Shown piece after piece: positions 41,684-44,462 of a DNA stretch of 44,462 bases (within the stretch, counting starts at the first letter, position 1; every line of letters starts with the position of its first letter). The notes under the pieces are model-generated. The model had not been told where the DNA came from. It ran no database searches and was given only the letters and a program-made list of their open reading frames with translations. A program made the translations under genes and the position numbers. Source of the DNA: Bordetella parapertussis (GTDB lineage Bacteria > Pseudomonadota > Gammaproteobacteria > Burkholderiales > Burkholderiaceae_A); NCBI GenBank assembly GCA_945862985.1, contig CAMAZF010000017.1, positions 1-44,462 on the forward strand, written 5' to 3'.

Positions 41684-42058
41684 TCACTCCCCCAAATCAC
41701 ACCATTCATACCCGCTCTGCCGTTGTGGCCCTCCAGCCAGAAAGCGCACCCGACCGGCAACCGACTGCACCGTATGCAATCCTGAAGAGCAAGACCAATC
41801 GCCATTGCCCTGAAACTGGCAGTCACGAAGGCGCTCGAGCAGGGGTTCTCCCCCTGGCTGCTGGCCCTTGACCAGCACCTGTTGGCCATCGCGCACCACC
41901 CGAAGCTCATGCCGCTCCACACAGCTTCGGCAGGCGCTTCCCACCACACACACGCCCAGCTGCAGCCGAGCCTCGGTCCCGCGTGATGCGCCATGAATGG
42001 CCAACGCGGGAAACGCCAAGAAGGTGAACAACAGCAAAACCCAAAGTGACCGAGACAT
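41684..42058 (-). CDS. Small secreted cysteine-rich protein
   Basis: Signal peptide M-S-R-S-L-W-V-L-L-L-F-T-F-L then P-A-L-A. The mature roughly 104 residues carry six cysteines (V-C-V, A-C-R-S-C, D-C-Q, S-C-S, W-C-D), probably disulphide-bonded. It is 25 nt upstream of the patatin gene and probably begins that operon. Not recognised. Confidence 0.6.
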   Translation of the reverse strand: MSRSLWVLLLFTFLAFPALAIHGASRGTEARLQLGVCVVGSACRSCVERHELRVVRDGQQVLVKGQQPGGEPLLERLRDCQFQGNGDWSCSSGLHTVQSVAGRVRFLAGGPQRQSGYEWCDLGE

Positions 42059-42109
42059 CGCAACCTCCTCTCAAAGAGAGTCCAGTCTGAATCGGCACTA
42101 GATCACCGC

Positions 42110-42697
42110 ATGATCCTGCAGGCTCGCAAACTGATCGCTATGGAACTCATACCCTTTCCCAAGACCAGCCTTCAGGCGTATATCCCCTCGGAGCTGCACA
42201 TGCCCAGAGAAATCCCCCGCGATCAGGTCACCCTTGAGCTGCTTCAAACCCTGCTCGGAGAGGCAGGCTACGAATCCTCGCTCGAGGGCGAAGCCATTTA
42301 CATCCATCGCTCCGGCTGTGGCCTTCGCATGCGGCTCGAGCCGGAGTACTCCTTCCTGCGCATCAACGCGCTCTACATGCTCAACCCCAGCCTCACCGAC
42401 GAAGCCCTTAACGCTTTGCTGGTGAGCCTGAATGAGGAGTACCAGATCGTCAAGCTCAGTGCCTTTCGCTGGGACGACGGCGATCTGGGCCTCTGGGCGG
42501 CGCACCAGGTCTACTTCCCCTTTGGTCTGCATCTGCCCAACATGTTCTTCGTGCTGCGCAAGGTGAACGAGGCCATGGCCATCCTCTACCAGCACCACCT
42601 ACGGGATACGCCCTTCTTGCCCCCCGCTTCAACCGAGGAAGATCAAGAGGAGGCCAGCCCGCAGCTCTCATTGGTCGAGGACGTCACCTGTGATTGA
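42110..42697 (+). CDS. YbjN-domain protein
   Basis: The 195-aa product contains the YbjN-like pattern: R-I-N-A-L-Y-M, N-P-S-L-T-D-E-A-L-N-A-L-L, L-N-E-E-Y-Q-I-V-K and W-D-D-G-D-L-G-L-W. YbjN proteins are small, cytoplasmic and linked to stress responses; many fold like type III secretion chaperones. No good Shine-Dalgarno sequence marks the start; an ATG at 42140 (M-E-L-I-P-F) is an equal choice. It is close to the WYL regulator, whose frame overlaps its end, so they probably form an operon. Confidence 0.7.
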   Translation: MILQARKLIAMELIPFPKTSLQAYIPSELHMPREIPRDQVTLELLQTLLGEAGYESSLEGEAIYIHRSGCGLRMRLEPEYSFLRINALYMLNPSLTDEALNALLVSLNEEYQIVKLSAFRWDDGDLGLWAAHQVYFPFGLHLPNMFFVLRKVNEAMAILYQHHLRDTPFLPPASTEEDQEEASPQLSLVEDVTCD

Positions 42698-42717
42698 CTT
42701 CTCATCAGGCCACTTCC

Positions 42718-43737
42718 ATGATGCGACCAGGTTCAACCCTGCCCCCAGCCATGTCTAAAACCGAACGCATCATTGAACTGGCCAATCTGCTGCGCAAGCG
42801 GGGCTGCATGTCCAAGTCCGAGATTCTCGAGAAGTTCGAAATCTCAGAGCCCACCTTCAAACGCGATCTTGAGTTTCTGCGAGACCGCTATGGCGCAAAC
42901 ATCGTCTACGACGCATCCGACAAGATGTATCGCATCCAAACCTCAGGCACGCTGCCCTACGGCGCCACCAAGGGCACCAACATGGAAATGCCAGGCCTGT
43001 GGTTTAGCCCCAATGAACTGCAGGCCCTGCTCACCATGCATCAGGTCATCTCTGGCTTGGGCGCAGACGGGCTGCTCGCCGAGCACCTCGAGCCCCTCAA
43101 GGACAGAATCGGCCAGCTCCTGGGCCAGGGCAGCACCACCGACGAAATCCGCAAGCGCGTGCGCATTCTGCCCATGGCCTCTCGTCGGCTGCCAGCCGAG
43201 CACTTCACGCTGGTCACCAACGCGCTGCTCAGCCGCAAGCGACTCAAGATCCACTACACCAGCCGCTCAAGCAACGAGGCCACGATTCGCGAAGTCTCCG
43301 CACAGCGGGTGGTGCACTACCGAGACAACTGGTACCTCGATGCCTACTGCCACCTGCGCCACCGGCTCTCCACCTTCTCTATCGACGCCATCTCCAAGGC
43401 CCAGCTGCTCAAGACCCCCTGCGTCGAAATCCCCGAGGAGGAGCTCAACGAAACCCTCGCGGGCGGCTATGGCATTTTCTCCGGCAAGCCCGATCACGTC
43501 GCCGTACTGCGGTTCTCAGCCGAGCGCAGCCGGTGGGTGGCCGCAGAAGTCTGGCACCCCGATCAAGTGGGTGAATGGACTGGCCCCAAAAAAGACCAAT
43601 GGCAGATCACCTTCCCCTATGCCCACGATCGTGAACTCATCATGGACATCCTGAGGCACGGGGCATCGGTGCAGGTGGTCTCCCCGCCGCATCTGGCGAA
43701 GGCGGTTCAAGAGGAGCACCGTAGGGCTGGGGAATAA
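42718..43737 (+). CDS. WYL-domain transcriptional regulator
   Basis: The N-terminus has a DeoR-like winged HTH (E-R-I-I-E-L-A-N-L-L-R-K-R-G, then S-E-P-T-F-K-R-D-L-E-F-L-R-D). The WYL domain is clear, with V-V-H-Y-R-D-N-W-Y-L-D-A-Y, and C-terminal W-H-P-D-Q-V-G-E. Such regulators (as in CapW and BrxR) sense ligands such as nucleotides and often sit beside defence loci. The start is uncertain: tandem ATGs at 42718 and 42721, or M-S-K-T at 42751. Its targets could include the defence run, which cannot be shown here. Confidence 0.9.
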   Translation: MMRPGSTLPPAMSKTERIIELANLLRKRGCMSKSEILEKFEISEPTFKRDLEFLRDRYGANIVYDASDKMYRIQTSGTLPYGATKGTNMEMPGLWFSPNELQALLTMHQVISGLGADGLLAEHLEPLKDRIGQLLGQGSTTDEIRKRVRILPMASRRLPAEHFTLVTNALLSRKRLKIHYTSRSSNEATIREVSAQRVVHYRDNWYLDAYCHLRHRLSTFSIDAISKAQLLKTPCVEIPEEELNETLAGGYGIFSGKPDHVAVLRFSAERSRWVAAEVWHPDQVGEWTGPKKDQWQITFPYAHDRELIMDILRHGASVQVVSPPHLAKAVQEEHRRAGE

Positions 43738-43742
43738 GCCAG

Positions 43743-43770
43743 TGGCGGAGAGAGCGGGATTCGAACCCGC
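43743..43770 (-). other. tRNA-Ser 3'-end fragment, probable attachment site
   Basis: On the minus strand this reads a T-arm (GCGGG-TTCGAAT-CCCGC), a 3' acceptor half TCTCTCC, discriminator G and CCA: the 3' end of a class II tRNA such as tRNA-Ser. No D-arm, anticodon arm or 5' acceptor (GGAGAGA) exists upstream, so it is a fragment. Such pieces are left as att sites when elements integrate at a tRNA 3' end. In the orientation seen, the element would lie towards higher coordinates, with an intact tRNA-Ser further right. Confidence 0.75.
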
Positions 43771-43796
43771 GGCTCTAGCTCCTTTACCGACGCCCT

Positions 43797-43814
43797 TTAT
43801 TGTATATACAATAA
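43797..43814. promoter_or_regulatory. Perfect 18-bp palindrome before brnT
   Basis: TTATTGTAT-ATACAATAA is a perfect palindrome ending 3 nt before the brnT ATG, leaving no room for a Shine-Dalgarno sequence. BrnA repressors bind palindromes at the brnTA promoter, so this is the likely operator and promoter core; the mRNA may be leaderless. Confidence 0.65.
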
Positions 43815-43817
43815 CCT

Positions 43818-44093
43818 ATGCGAATTCTTTACGATCCGCGAAAACGCGAGAAGACCCTCGCCGAACGTGGACTGGACTTTGAAGATGCATCAATAGTTTT
43901 CCAAGGCGTCACCGTTGAGATTCCAGACGAGCGCAAAGAATACGGTGAAGTGCGAGTCATCTGCTTCGGACTTCTTCAGGGTCGCATCGTGGTCATTGGA
44001 TATACCCCGCGTGGCGCGGATCGCCACATCTTCAGCATGAGAAAGGCAAATGATCGTGAGCAAACTCGTCTTGCGCCGTACCTTGGGCTCTGA
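43818..44093 (+). CDS. brnT: BrnT toxin
   Basis: The 91-aa product has the BrnT pattern: Y-D-P-R-K-R-E-K-T-L-A-E-R-G-L-D-F-E-D-A at the start, D-E-R-K-E-Y-G-E-V-R-V near the middle and R-H-I-F-S-M-R-K-A at the end. BrnT is a RelE-fold ribonuclease toxin. It is full length and overlaps brnA by 44 nt. Its position just outside the tRNA fragment places it in the neighbouring island. Confidence 0.93.
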   Translation: MRILYDPRKREKTLAERGLDFEDASIVFQGVTVEIPDERKEYGEVRVICFGLLQGRIVVIGYTPRGADRHIFSMRKANDREQTRLAPYLGL

Positions 44094-44349
44094 TCTCAAG
44101 CGCGTCGATTCGCATGTGGTCAAACCTCATGAATACAAGGAGCTTCCTGAACTGACCGAGGATATGTTGGCTCGAGCCACTCTGAGGAAAGGTGGGAGAC
44201 CGAAATCAGAGAATCCGCGGCAAATGATTAGCCTTCGTTTACCACCGGAAGTCATCGAGCGCTGGAAGGCGACTGGACCTGGCTGGCAGACTCGTATGGC
44301 CGAAAGATTAGCGAAGGGGCCCTCAACACGCACTAAACACGCCGCCTAG
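44050..44349 (+). CDS. brnA: BrnA antitoxin
   Basis: A 99-aa antitoxin whose C-terminal half is the ribbon-helix-helix domain: K-S-E-N-P-R-Q-M-I-S-L-R-L-P-P-E-V-I-E-R-W-K. The N-terminal half has D-S-H-V-V and L-T-E-D-M-L-A-R-A, as in BrnA. It neutralises BrnT and represses the operon. The 113 nt after it to the window edge show nothing recognisable. Confidence 0.9.
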   Translation: MIVSKLVLRRTLGSDLKRVDSHVVKPHEYKELPELTEDMLARATLRKGGRPKSENPRQMISLRLPPEVIERWKATGPGWQTRMAERLAKGPSTRTKHAA

Positions 44350-44462
44350 CAACCCTCTCACTGGGCGGACCAAATAGTGGGTTCGTATGTTGTGGCGGTG
44401 GGAACGGACCTGGGTTCAATTCCTATAAATTGGGAGCATGCTAACACCCGTTACGGCCCTGC

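Noticed and set aside
43743-43815. Complete tRNA gene
   Set aside because: Only the T-arm and 3' acceptor are present; no 5' half or anticodon arm can be built from the neighbouring bases.
1-44462. CRISPR array or cas genes
   Set aside because: No regularly spaced direct repeats were seen; the Cas4-like domain is part of the UvrD-nuclease fusion.
44380-44462. tRNA-like GGTTCAATTCC near the right edge
   Set aside because: No stem pairs with it and no acceptor end follows before the window ends.

Overview
The window is accessory DNA from a Gram-negative bacterium. I infer a beta- or gamma-proteobacterium from the PrlF/YhaV, HigBA and BrnTA modules, the signal-peptide and lipobox proteins, the OmpA-type ZorB and a moderate-to-high, patchy GC content. 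No housekeeping block, rRNA operon, integrase or CRISPR array is visible. It reads as a defence island. A 28-bp fragment matching the 3' end of a tRNA-Ser gene (43743-43770) marks an island boundary near the right edge.

Left edge (1-1474): a partial HNH endonuclease and a DnaQ-like exonuclease with a C-terminal zinc ribbon, both on the + strand. They converge on the dominant feature, an almost gapless minus-strand gene run from 28097 down to 1627. In transcription order it holds a small membrane protein, zorA, zorB, zorC, zorD (a type I Zorya system), an unrecognised 320-aa protein, a NERD-nuclease/SF1 helicase, a Pif1-like helicase, a UvrD-like helicase fused to a RecB/Cas4-like nuclease, a type III-like Mod methyltransferase, a Res helicase-nuclease, a HEPN-Hsp70-TPR fusion, a second small SF1 helicase and an unrecognised protein with a long disordered tail. 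Most junctions overlap by 1-4 nt or are spaced by fewer than about 20 nt; the widest inside the zorA-to-end block is 36 nt. The run encodes six helicase/translocase ATPases, three recognisable nuclease domains, one DNA methyltransferase, one proton-channel motor pair and one HEPN/Hsp70 protein.

Middle (28308-35395): a pair of paralogous zinc-ribbon proteins, a VRR-NUC-type nuclease and a dense cluster of toxin-antitoxin modules: a PemK-like pair, PrlF-YhaV, HigB-HigA, a deleted and frameshifted VapBC remnant and the tail of a Fic-type protein. Several have a short inverted repeat next to the first gene, as expected for autoregulated modules. An alpha/beta hydrolase and a SprT-like metalloprotease lie among them.

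Right (35456-42058): two convergent operons of mostly unrecognised envelope proteins, including glycine-zipper-like membrane proteins, a secreted PD-(D/E)XK-like protein and an RssA-like patatin lipoprotein. Their stop codons overlap at 38670-38673. Then come a YbjN-like protein, a WYL-domain regulator, the tRNA-Ser fragment and a BrnT-BrnA pair whose start abuts a perfect 18-bp palindrome.

The most interesting proposal is that the Zorya genes and the methyltransferase/helicase/HEPN-Hsp70 genes form one transcriptional unit, or were assembled into one. G-homopolymer tracts (G9, G8, G7) in three of these genes and a GC dip over the Mod recognition region suggest phase variation and specificity exchange. 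These functional links are inferred from gene order and motifs only.
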